Assembly (NCBI RefSeq): GCF_014137975.1
Contig: NZ_JACGWZ010000002.1
Coordinates: 434,001-498,000 of the forward strand
Direction: 5' to 3'
Length of the DNA stretch: 64,000 nucleotides
Source: Halosaccharopolyspora lacisalsi
GTDB lineage: Bacteria; Actinomycetota; Actinomycetes; Mycobacteriales; Pseudonocardiaceae
The notes under the pieces were generated by a model. That model ran no database searches. It was given only the letters and a program-made list of their open reading frames with translations, and was not told the DNA's origin. Of the stretch, positions 57,716 through 64,000 are shown one piece after another. The position numbers were made by a program, and so were the translations under genes. Within the stretch, counting starts at the first letter, position 1, and the number at the start of each line of letters is the position of its first letter.

Positions 57716-58543
57716 ATGATCGTGGTGACCGGAGCGACGGGGAACGTGGGCAGCGTGGTGGTGCGTCGGCTCGCGGAACGGGGCGTGTCGGCGCGTGCGC
57801 TGACCCGGGACGCGAGTCGTGCGGTGATGCCGTCCGGCGTCGACGTCGTCGAGGGCGACCTGACCCGGCCGGAGTCGCTGCGGCCGGCGTGGGACGACGC
57901 GGAGTCGCTGTTCCTGCTGACGACCGGGAACGAGGATGTGGCGGCAATCCTCGAATCGGCGCGGCAAGCGGGCATCGAGCACGTGGTGCTGGTGTCGTCC
58001 CTGCTGGCTCAGACGCACCCGGATTCGCCCATCGGCCGTGGCGCGCTGCGGGGAGAACGGGCCGTGCGGGACAGCGGCATGTCCTGGACGATCCTGCGGG
58101 CGTGGGAGTTCTCCTCGAATGCGGTGTGGTGGGCACCGTCGATCCGCGATCACGGCACGGTTCGCGCCACCGGCGTGGACGCGGCGTCTCCGGTGATCGA
58201 CCCCGCCGACATCGCCGCGGTCGCTGCTGCGGCGCTGACCGAGCGGGGGCACGAAGGGCGGATCCATGCCCTCACCGGGCCCGCGGAAGTCACCGTCCGC
58301 GAACGGGTGCGAATCCTGGGCCGGGTGTTGGATCGTGACCTCGTGCTCGAGGAGATGAACGCGGCCGAAGCCCTCGAGAACCTGAAGCGGTTCATGCCCG
58401 AGGAGGTGGTCGAACCCGTGATCGGCACGGACTCCGGCGAGGACCGAGGTCCCGGTGTCCTCTCCACGGTGGAGTCGGTGACCGGAGCGCCCGCACGCAC
58501 CTTCCACCAGTGGGCGCTCGACCACACCGGCGCATTCCGCTGA
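57716..58543 (+). CDS. NmrA-like NAD(P)-binding protein
   Basis: A 275-residue atypical SDR/NmrA-like protein with the N-terminal GATGNVGSVV Rossmann motif. HVVLVSSLLAQ and SWTILRAWEFSSN are conserved NmrA-type segments. It lacks the YxxxK active site, as usual for this branch, so it probably acts as a redox sensor or quinone reductase. GGGAG precedes the ATG by 7 bases. The region upstream (57466-57715) holds only decayed sequence. Confidence 0.8.
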   Translation: MIVVTGATGNVGSVVVRRLAERGVSARALTRDASRAVMPSGVDVVEGDLTRPESLRPAWDDAESLFLLTTGNEDVAAILESARQAGIEHVVLVSSLLAQTHPDSPIGRGALRGERAVRDSGMSWTILRAWEFSSNAVWWAPSIRDHGTVRATGVDAASPVIDPADIAAVAAAALTERGHEGRIHALTGPAEVTVRERVRILGRVLDRDLVLEEMNAAEALENLKRFMPEEVVEPVIGTDSGEDRGPGVLSTVESVTGAPARTFHQWALDHTGAFR

Positions 58544-58650
58544 TCTCCCGTCGGGCCCGATACTGCTCAATATCAGAACACACCGCACCAGGGTGTTTCT
58601 GACGTCGAGGAGCGTCGCGGCCACAGTGCCCGCACACGACTGTTGCTGCG

Positions 58651-59178
58651 TCACCCGGCGAGTGTCAGGAGTGCGGCTCCCGCGAACCGGCGAGCCGTCT
58701 CACACGTGGGTGGATCATCTGTCGAGTTTCCACTCACGTGCACTTTCAGCGACTGGTCACTCGCCACGTCGGCGTATGACGTGCAGCTGTCGTGCGGCCC
58801 ACTCCCGGATTCGCCGTACTCAAGCCTGATCACACGATATCCCTGCACCCGGGGCAAATCGACCGCCCGGGAGGACTCCATGGATCCGTTGGTCCACCGA
58901 TCGATTCCGTGGTTCGTTACGACAGCGACAGAGACAGTCCCCCCGTACCGGGGCGAGTACTGACAACTCGTCCCTTCTTCGTCCGCACCTTCCACAACCG
59001 AAACCGGTTGCGGAGGTGCCTTCACTTGAAGATTACGCAGGTCTGCCCGCGAAATCAGATCACATGGCTCTACATCGTCCAACGACAACTCGCGTGGTCG
59101 GTCCGACGAGCCACACGCCGTCGCCACGCCCAACAGCACCAGCACCGCGGACACGAACCGCACCGTACGACCGCTCAT
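58651..59178 (-). CDS. DUF3558-family lipoprotein
   Basis: A 175-residue exported lipoprotein. An N-terminal signal of about 22 residues (RFVSAVLVLLGVATAC) ends in a lipobox cysteine. The DUF3558 domain that follows shows DVEPCDLISRADLRNLQ near its start and the paired-cysteine segments typical of this Pseudonocardiales/Mycobacteriales family. The ATG overlaps the stop of the upstream gene in an ATGA, so they are translated together. Function unknown; located on the outer face of the membrane. Confidence 0.82.
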   Translation of the reverse strand: MSGRTVRFVSAVLVLLGVATACGSSDRPRELSLDDVEPCDLISRADLRNLQVKAPPQPVSVVEGADEEGTSCQYSPRYGGTVSVAVVTNHGIDRWTNGSMESSRAVDLPRVQGYRVIRLEYGESGSGPHDSCTSYADVASDQSLKVHVSGNSTDDPPTCETARRFAGAALLTLAG

Positions 59179-59540
59179 CCGTAGTACCGCACCTTCAGCT
59201 CGGCGACTTGAGCCTGGAAGTGCTGGATCAGACGCGGAGTTACCTCGGCGACTCGCGCGACGAACTCGCGCTCGCTCAGCTCGCGCACGGTACCGGGACG
59301 GATCGTCGCGCTGAAGTCCCGCATCCCGACCGTCGAGATCCCGCCCGCCCCCTCCCGCGCACTCGCGCACTCGCCGATCGCACTGTCGTACGCACCGGAC
59401 ACTGTCGGCAGGTCGGATTTGGCAACCTGTCTCAGCCCGTAAAGATCGGCACCGAACCCCTTGCCCGTGTGTGCCTTTTTCCTGTCCTTCGATCGATGTC
59501 GTAACCGTGATGCTATTCGACGCCCCTCGTTCAGGTTCAC
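59175..59540 (-). CDS. small helical protein upstream of the DUF3558 lipoprotein
   Basis: A 121-residue protein, mostly helical, with the segment LYGLRQVAKSDLPTVSGAYDSAIGECA, which resembles WXG100/ESX-like helical hairpins but lacks a clear WXG. It overlaps the lipoprotein start. In this order such a gene is a frequent partner of DUF3558 proteins. The GTG at 59540 is the only in-frame start before the conserved part; codon 13 is TTA, a codon rarely used in such genomes, and codons 9-13 look uncharacteristic. No ribosome site is visible, so the true start is uncertain. Confidence 0.5.
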   Translation of the reverse strand: MNLNEGRRIASRLRHRSKDRKKAHTGKGFGADLYGLRQVAKSDLPTVSGAYDSAIGECASAREGAGGISTVGMRDFSATIRPGTVRELSEREFVARVAEVTPRLIQHFQAQVAELKVRYYG

Positions 59541-59627
59541 CAGGACTGTGCGTGCCCTGTGACACGATCCTTACCGGCCCCCAACCAGGGTGACGGGCTT
59601 TCGAACCGGTTTCCGTCAGGCTAGATC

Positions 59628-59658
59628 TTGATCTGGAGCGCGCTCTAGCTCCTGCCGT
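59628..59658 (+). promoter_or_regulatory. MerR-type promoter upstream of the truncated SDR
   Basis: TTGATC (59628-59633), then a 19-base spacer with the palindrome GAGCGCGCTC at its centre, then TGCCGT (59653-59658). The 19-base spacing with a dyad between the boxes is the standard for MerR-family activation by DNA underwinding. The -10 box has a G in position 2, which would weaken it. Confidence 0.55.
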
Positions 59659-59701
59659 CCGAGATCGTTGCGGAAGCGATCCACGATGGACAGGAGCAGT
59701 G

Positions 59702-59998
59702 ATGGCGCGATTCACGGGTAAGCGAGTGCTGATCACCGGATGCACCAGCGGTATCGGTCTGGCCGGTGCGAAGCGCATCGCCGCCGAGGACGGTCACGCG
59801 ATCGTGACCGGCACCCATCCGCACCGACTCGCTGCGGCCCGGCAGGAGTTGCCGCAATGCCGGGTCGTGACCAACGACGCCGATCCGAGTGCTGCCGAGG
59901 CCCTCGCGGAGGAAGTCGCGGACGGCGGTGGTCTCGACGGGGTGTGGCTCGACGCCGGATACGCGGCCGTGTCCGACGTCGACGAGGTCGCCGGGGCT
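59702..59998 (+). pseudogene. short-chain dehydrogenase, 3'-truncated
   Basis: The frame opens FTGKRVLITGCTSGIGLAGAK with the SDR cofactor loop and continues to LDGVWLDAGYAAVSDVDEV, the strand bearing the NAG-type motif. It ends at about 59995 where family homology stops. The catalytic Ser-Tyr-Lys half is missing; the frame then runs into unrelated sequence. The other end of the missing piece is seen at the DUF1772 remnant. The ribosome site is GGACAGG. Confidence 0.8.
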
Positions 59999-60007
59999 CG
60001 TTCCTGC

Positions 60008-60400
60008 CCCCCGACGACAGGCTGCGAGCGTTTCGGAGGGTGCCCCGGCCCGTGCCGCGCTGGTCAGTTGACGATTGATGGGAGCACTCACGCGAACGTA
60101 GAGAACCATCCAGGCGCCGCCGCAGACCACGGCCACCCCGTTGGCGACCGCACCATCGATCCGGCCCGCCAGGCCAGCGGTGACCGCGGCGAGCGCCGCG
60201 GCCACCCCGCCCAGGACGCCGGGGATGGGCATGCGGCGATCACCGTAGCGATGGATCTGGCCCATGCTCATCACGAGAGTCCGGTCGTCGACCTGGGTGA
60301 GCGCGGGTCGCTGCACGATCGCGCAGAACATGTCCGTGCCGTACACAACGGCCGTCCCAAGGAGTGCGACCACGGTGAGTGCGAGACTCGGTGTGGTCAT
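60008..60400 (-). pseudogene. DUF1772 (anthrone oxygenase-like) membrane protein, 3'-truncated
   Basis: An N-terminal half of a DUF1772 membrane protein with three hydrophobic stretches: LALTVVALLGTAVVYG, PGVLGGVAAALAAVTAG and AVANGVAVVCGGAWMVLY. It ends at ETLAACRR (60011), where the normal protein would continue RW and a fourth helix. Its ATG overlaps the stop of the upstream SnoaL-like gene, an intact operon link. Together with the SDR remnant, both convergent genes have lost their 3' ends at the same point. Confidence 0.75.
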
Positions 60401-60855
60401 CGCTCGCCTCCCGCGCGCAGGCGACGAAGCGGGAACATGATCCCTGCCCGCAGCAGGGCGAACGGCCCGAACTGACGGATCATCTCGAGGGCGTTCAGCT
60501 CGTCCCAGTGCTCGACGAACATGCCGTCGGCTACGCGCCAGACGTCGATCGAGCGCATCTCGATGCGGCGCCCACTCGCGGGGATGCCGAAGAACTCCCC
60601 ACGGTGTGTTCCGCGATAGGTGAAACGTCCGACAACTCGATCCTCGGTCACCACCAGATCCTCCATGGTGGCCCGCACGTCCGGCAGAGCGGCGAAGAAG
60701 TCGGCCCAGAACGCCCGGTTGGCTTCCCTGCCGTTGACGACGAAGGGGTTGTGGTTGACGTAGTCGACGGCCACGAATTGCTCGACCAGGTCAGGATCGT
60801 GCTCGTTGAGCATCCGCAGAAAGACTTCGGCCAACGCGCGATTCGCATCGGTCAC
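60397..60855 (-). CDS. SnoaL-like ester cyclase family protein
   Basis: A 152-residue NTF2-fold protein. EVFLRMLNEHDPDLVEQFVAVDYVNHNP opens the cone-shaped fold, and RFTYRGTHRGEFFGIPASGRRI and DVWRVADGMFVEHWDEL follow, as in the SnoaL-like polyketide cyclase / ester cyclase family. The true start is GTG at 60855, with GGAGGTG 6 bases upstream; a GTG five codons earlier has no ribosome site. The stop overlaps the DUF1772 start (ATGA). Function depends on context and is unknown. Divergent from the SgcJ-type gene. Confidence 0.8.
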   Translation of the reverse strand: MTDANRALAEVFLRMLNEHDPDLVEQFVAVDYVNHNPFVVNGREANRAFWADFFAALPDVRATMEDLVVTEDRVVGRFTYRGTHRGEFFGIPASGRRIEMRSIDVWRVADGMFVEHWDELNALEMIRQFGPFALLRAGIMFPLRRLRAGGER

Positions 60856-60906
60856 GGGATGCACCTCCACGCCCCGCGTCGTCCACGGGCGGGGCGAGCG
60901 GCGATC

Positions 60907-60937
60907 TTGACTTCGAGTTTGGTTGAACTCTTAGTCT
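60907..60937 (+). promoter_or_regulatory. MerR-type promoter of the SgcJ-type gene
   Basis: TTGACT (60907-60912), a 19-base spacer holding the dyad GAGTT/AACTC, then TAGTCT (60932-60937). Both boxes are near consensus and the 19-base spacing with a central dyad marks MerR/SoxR-type control. The ribosome site GAGGAGGAAG follows ahead of the ATG. Confidence 0.7.
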
Positions 60938-60967
60938 CGGCCGCAGACACCGACCGAGGAGGAAGAC

Positions 60968-61393
60968 ATGACCACGAGCGAGCTGCGGCCGGCCCTGAGC
61001 GACCCGGCGGCACAGGCCGCCGCCGAGGCGGCGGTGGCCGATTTCGCCGCCGAGCTCCAGGAGGGTTTGGACACCGCGAGTGCCGAGGCCTACGACCGCT
61101 CCTTCGCCGCGGACGTGATGTGGGGCAGCCCCTACGGCCGGACGCTGACCGACATCGACGAGCTGATGGCCATACATCGCCGGCTCATGGCCGCCGAGGT
61201 GGCACCGCCGTCCCGCTTCGAGGTCGCCGGAGTGCTCGGCCCGGCACCCGGCGTCGCGATCGCGCACATCCGCAGGCAGGCGCTGGACGGCACCGGTTTC
61301 TCCGAGATGGCGCTTTACACGTTGATCGAGCGTCACGGCCGGTGGTGGTTGGCCGCCGCCCAGAACACCCCGGTTGCCCAGGCGTCGGAATGA
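60968..61393 (+). CDS. SgcJ/EcaC-type SnoaL-like protein
   Basis: A 141-residue NTF2-fold protein of the SgcJ/EcaC family. AAAEAAVADFAAELQEGLDTASAEAYDRSFAADVMWGSPYGR and the C-terminal LYTLIERHGRWWLAAAQNTPV match the group. Its original member takes part in enediyne biosynthesis, but most members sit outside any such cluster and are of unknown function. GAGGAGGAAG is an excellent ribosome site. The upstream MerR-type promoter suggests induction by a small molecule or redox signal. Confidence 0.8.
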   Translation: MTTSELRPALSDPAAQAAAEAAVADFAAELQEGLDTASAEAYDRSFAADVMWGSPYGRTLTDIDELMAIHRRLMAAEVAPPSRFEVAGVLGPAPGVAIAHIRRQALDGTGFSEMALYTLIERHGRWWLAAAQNTPVAQASE

Positions 61394-61436
61394 CCGAGCA
61401 GCCGAGTTGCCGGGCGTGCGCAGCATCCTCGCCCGG

Positions 61437-61460
61437 TTGGTGAACCGGGGTGTTCACCAA
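61437..61460. terminator. 9-bp hairpin after the SgcJ-type gene
   Basis: TTGGTGAAC (61437-61445) and GTTCACCAA (61452-61460) pair with a 6-base spacer, 44 bases after the stop. It may be a weak terminator. Confidence 0.45.
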
Positions 61461-61697
61461 GCGGGCGCGTGGTCCCGCAATCGTGTGCCGGTCTTGGGAA
61501 TACTGGTGGTGGGTTGTAGGTTGTGTGGGGTGGTCGTCAGGTTTTTCTGAGTTCGTGCTTGTGCACGCTCGCAGGATGTTGATGCGGGCGCGCTGCTGTC
61601 TTTGGTTGTTGCTGGAGTAGTTGCCGTCTGTGAAGGCCGAGCGGCCCCTCGCTGTCGTGTGGTGCGGCGGTGATCCCAGCGCAAGGAGGAGGCGGAC
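61461..61697 (+). promoter_or_regulatory. 5' region of the cold-shock gene
   Basis: About 240 bases with no gene, T- and G-rich compared with its surroundings. It ends AAGGAGGAGG before the ATG. Cold-shock genes often have long structured leaders that refold with temperature, and the size would allow that; no particular fold is claimed. Confidence 0.35.
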
Positions 61698-61898
61698 ATG
61701 GCACAGGGAACGGTGAAGTGGTTCAACGACGAGAAGGGCTTTGGTTTCATTGCCCCGGATGAGGGTGGTCCGGACGTGTTCGTGCACTACTCGGCCATCG
61801 ATGCCAGTGGTTTCCGCAGCCTGGCGGAGGACCAGCAGGTGACTTACGAGGTCACGCAGGGCCCGAAGGGTGCGCAGGCCAGCAACGTGCAGGTCTGA
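61698..61898 (+). CDS. cold-shock domain protein
   Basis: A 66-residue OB-fold nucleic-acid chaperone. RNP1 reads KGFGFI and RNP2 VFVHYSAI; the start is [17 protein letters not shown]. It binds single-stranded RNA and DNA and keeps mRNA open. AAGGAGGAGG precedes the ATG. A perfect 34-bp palindrome terminates it. It is monocistronic. Confidence 0.95.
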   Translation: MAQGTVKWFNDEKGFGFIAPDEGGPDVFVHYSAIDASGFRSLAEDQQVTYEVTQGPKGAQASNVQV

Positions 61899-61960
61899 CC
61901 CATTCTCTGGGAGGGTGGCTCGGCCGGGCTCCCGGCCCGGCGCCACCCCCTTCAGCAGGA

Positions 61961-61994
61961 AAATCGGCCCCTCTCCGCGGAGAGGGGCCGATTT
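61961..61994 (+). terminator. rho-independent terminator of the cold-shock gene
   Basis: AAATCGGCCCCTCTCCG (61961-61977) is directly followed by its reverse complement (61978-61994), a perfect 34-bp palindrome ending in TTT. Confidence 0.85.
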
Positions 61995-61999
61995 CGCAT

Positions 62000-62311
62000 C
62001 TCCAGAACCCGCTCAGCGGTACTTCCCGGGCCGGTGATGTTTGAACGTGTCGCTCTCACGGCGCAGCGTGTCGAGGGGTGGAACCGGATACGGCGGAAAG
62101 GGGCCGCGCTGATCGTTCCTGCTGGTCGCAACACGATCTACGGGGCCATCCATCGCAGTCCAAGGCCGCTACGCGTTCAGCAGCACCCAGCCGAGTGAGC
62201 TTCGTGCCCTCCGCGGCCCCAACGAGCCCGACGAGGAACTCTGAAGTCCGCCCGTAAAGGCACCCCTCCACGGGACGTCCGGATCGCACGCGGGTGGGGG
62301 CGGTGTGGAGC
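62000..62311. other. intergenic region with decayed coding sequence
   Basis: About 310 bases. One rightward segment (about 62160-62245) reads YAFSSTQPSELRALRGP with good codon use and ends in a stop at about 62244, but I cannot identify it and it has no start. Likely the tail of a lost gene. Confidence 0.3.
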
Positions 62312-63550
62312 TCAGTGTCCTGGGGGAAGCAGCCGTGCGGCGGTGAACGATCGTCGTAGCAGGATGACGGTCGTTGCTGTGAGGCCGCCTGCTGCGGTGA
62401 TGGCTGACGCTGGCCCGAGGGCGGAGGCGAGGGCGCCGACGGCTGCGGTTCCGAGTCCCTGGGCCGTCATGAGTCCGCTGCTGAACAGGCCGAAGCCTCG
62501 TCCGCGCAGATGCTCGGGAACGAGTTCGGCGAAAGCTGCCTGTAGCGGCAGCGAGTAGGCGACGCAGGTTCCTTCGGCGATGAGCAGGACCATCGCGGTG
62601 GCCAGGCCGGGGTGTGTGGCGAAGGCAAGCAGTGGTGTGCCGGCCAGCAGGGCGAGCGGGAGGGCCAGGCGTGCGCGCATGGCGGGGCGGAACATCCGGG
62701 CGATGGTCACATCTCCGAGCACCATGCCAACCGGCAGCGCCGCGAGGAGGTAGCCGGCGCTGCCCTCCGGAAGACCGGCGCGTGCGGCATAGGCGACCAG
62801 TGTTGCTTCGGCCCCGGCCAGGGCGGCGATCGGCAGCCACAGCCCCAGCAACAGCCCGCGAAGGCGTCGGTCGCTGCGCAGCAGGTAAATATTGGTGCGC
62901 CACGTCTCGATGGCCGTCGTTCGCAGCGCGAGCCCGGGCGTGCGGGCGGCGCGGTCCCGCAGGCCCAGACGCCAGATCGCTGCGGCCAGCAGGTAACTGC
63001 CGGCGGCGAGCAGCAAGGCGACCTGCGGGCTCAGAAAGGCCAGCAACACGCCTCCCACCGCGTAGCCGGCGATCTGCACGGTCGAGGAGATCGTCTGGAC
63101 GATCGATCGTCCGAGCACGTAGCGGTCGCCGGTCAGGATCTCCGGCAGCAGGGCCCCGGTCGAGGCCGACCGGAGTGGGGCGAGGGCCCCGGCCACGGCC
63201 ACCAGCACCAGCACCGCCCAGACGGGAAGCCACACCGCGGCAAGAACCCCGGTGACCGCGGTTTGCAGCAGGTCGTAGGCCACGAGCAACCGACGTGGTC
63301 GTAGCCGATCGGCCAGGGCGGTCAGCGTGCTGCCACCGATCGCTTGCGGGATGAACCCGGCGCCGAACGTGACCGCGCTCAGCAGGGCCGAGTTGGTCGC
63401 GTTGAACACCAGCACGGACAGCGCGAGGGTCCGCAGCGTCTCGGCCAGCAGCATGAGCAGGTTGCCCACCAAGACAATCCGGAACTCGGGTTCGGCGAAG
63501 ACATCGCCATACGTCGTGGGCCCGGGCTCGGTTTGGTTCCGCGCAGCCAT
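62312..63550 (-). CDS. MFS transporter (drug-efflux/ENTS type)
   Basis: A 412-residue protein with about twelve hydrophobic helices. The loop after helix 2 has ALADRLRPRRLLVAYDL, MFS motif A. Helix segments such as SVLVFNATNSALLSAVTFGAGFIPQ and EGTCVAYSLPLQAAFAELVPEHLRGRGFGL (the motif of the ENTS/drug-export branch) are clear. The ATG at 63550 gives an MAARNQTEP start; the longer frame from 63586 lacks a ribosome site. The substrate is unknown; neighbours offer no hint. Confidence 0.85.
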   Translation of the reverse strand: MAARNQTEPGPTTYGDVFAEPEFRIVLVGNLLMLLAETLRTLALSVLVFNATNSALLSAVTFGAGFIPQAIGGSTLTALADRLRPRRLLVAYDLLQTAVTGVLAAVWLPVWAVLVLVAVAGALAPLRSASTGALLPEILTGDRYVLGRSIVQTISSTVQIAGYAVGGVLLAFLSPQVALLLAAGSYLLAAAIWRLGLRDRAARTPGLALRTTAIETWRTNIYLLRSDRRLRGLLLGLWLPIAALAGAEATLVAYAARAGLPEGSAGYLLAALPVGMVLGDVTIARMFRPAMRARLALPLALLAGTPLLAFATHPGLATAMVLLIAEGTCVAYSLPLQAAFAELVPEHLRGRGFGLFSSGLMTAQGLGTAAVGALASALGPASAITAAGGLTATTVILLRRSFTAARLLPPGH

Positions 63551-63703
63551 CGCGCCAGCCTCGACCGCATGGACGAGGACGCGCAAACCCTTTGTGCGGC
63601 AGTGAAATGAAACGGCCGAATGCTACGGATCCACCGACTCCCGCCCCCGATTTCTCCCGCACGCCAAACTGGCTGGCGTGCTGCACGTCAGAGGCCGACC
63701 GAG

Positions 63704-63960
63704 CTCGGCGTCGCCGACGAGCGGATCCACCTCGACCAGGGACTCACCGGAACCGCCCGCGCCCGCCCCGGGTCGCGATCAAGCACTCGCAGCGGAACGA
63801 AGCGGCGACACGCTCCTCGTGCCCGAACTCGACCGTCTCGTCCGCTCCGTTCCGGATTCCCGGGCCATCGGCGACGATCTGGCCGAGCGCGGCTCAAGCT
63901 CTCCCCCGGTGGGCAGGTCTACGACCCCCTGTCGAGGTGGTCCTGGCCTGATCAGACTTC
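63704..63960 (+). pseudogene. serine recombinase (resolvase/invertase) remnant
   Basis: Three frame pieces in order: LGVADERIHLDQGLTGTARARPG, then DQALAAERSGDTLLVPELDRLVRSVPDSRAIGDDL, then LKLSPGGQVYDP. They form the middle of the resolvase catalytic domain, whose normal version continues to a helical C-terminus. The N-terminal YARVS with the catalytic serine is missing, and the sequence departs from the family after VYDP. Two frame shifts separate the parts. It runs close to the window end. Confidence 0.75.
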
Positions 63961-64000
63961 AGCTCGGTCAACCGCTCCCCCGCTTGCGCTGGGCTTCGGC

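Noticed and set aside
60968-61393. Part of an enediyne biosynthetic cluster because of the SgcJ/EcaC similarity
   Set aside because: No polyketide synthase or other enediyne gene is in the window; the family is widespread outside such clusters.

Overview
The window is high-GC DNA with GTG and TTG starts, strong GGAGG ribosome sites and many leaderless-looking promoters. This points to an actinobacterium. Three things suggest a Pseudonocardiales-type genome: an InhA-like enoyl reductase in a fabG-inhA-ferrochelatase operon, DUF3558 and DUF3097 proteins, and a one-polypeptide acyl-CoA carboxylase. That placement is inference; no rRNA or tRNA gene is visible in the window.

Layout. 1-7410: tail of an S-adenosylmethionine hydrolase-type protein, aconitase, STAS protein, flavin-dependent nitronate monooxygenase-like enzyme, a small zinc-ribbon protein, MFS transporter and sugar-epimerase-like SDR. 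7411-8720: a gene desert with a 28-bp dyad and a decayed DNA alkylation repair gene. 8800-16129: ArsR/SRPBCC pair, a frameshifted acetyltransferase, hotdog thioesterase plus beta-keto acid cleavage enzyme, methyltransferase, VTT membrane protein, an ABC-F ribosome-protection gene with a candidate leader peptide, and a frameshifted hydrolase. 16291-22609: malate dehydrogenase convergent with methionine aminopeptidase, then DJ-1/PfpI and AraC-type genes of which two are wrecks, a P-loop NTPase, XRE regulator, PPOX oxidoreductase and an acetate transporter. 23012-25277: a divergent tyrosine recombinase / coiled-coil protein pair around an AT-rich, dyad-rich intergenic region. 25427-34027: DMT transporter, FMN reductase, proline-rich protein, a macrolide-type glycosyltransferase, a MetAP paralogue lacking metal ligands, a recombinase wreck, a PAS-GGDEF-EAL protein and a nucleotidyltransferase. 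34290-41269: two overlapping SPFH membrane genes, a second glycosyltransferase, a third SPFH gene with NfeD, and DUF3097. 41487-50098: TnpB wreck, the 1815-residue carboxylase, a conserved hypothetical gene and a broken DUF4360 gene. 50252-56929: a 52-codon Pmp3 gene, HAD phosphatase, the ferrochelatase-inhA-fabG operon and a FAD/Fe-S dehydrogenase. 56937-64000: two deletion scars, NmrA-like protein, DUF3558 lipoprotein pair, two MerR-style promoters, SnoaL-like proteins, cold-shock protein, MFS transporter and a serine recombinase wreck.

How it fits together. Core metabolism (aconitase, malate dehydrogenase, malonyl-CoA supply, FAS-II reductases, coproheme synthesis) is interleaved with accessory DNA. 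Three kinds of possible antibiotic protection lie within about 25 kb: ABC-F, two MGT-type glycosyltransferases and an aminoglycoside-type nucleotidyltransferase. Membrane organisation is represented by three SPFH proteins and one NfeD within 6 kb. Between the core genes lie at least eleven broken genes, including three recombinase/transposase remnants, so the window looks like a zone of repeated insertion and deletion. Several lesions are single-base indels, some in G/C runs. Those could be assembly errors and should be checked against reads before being read as biology.
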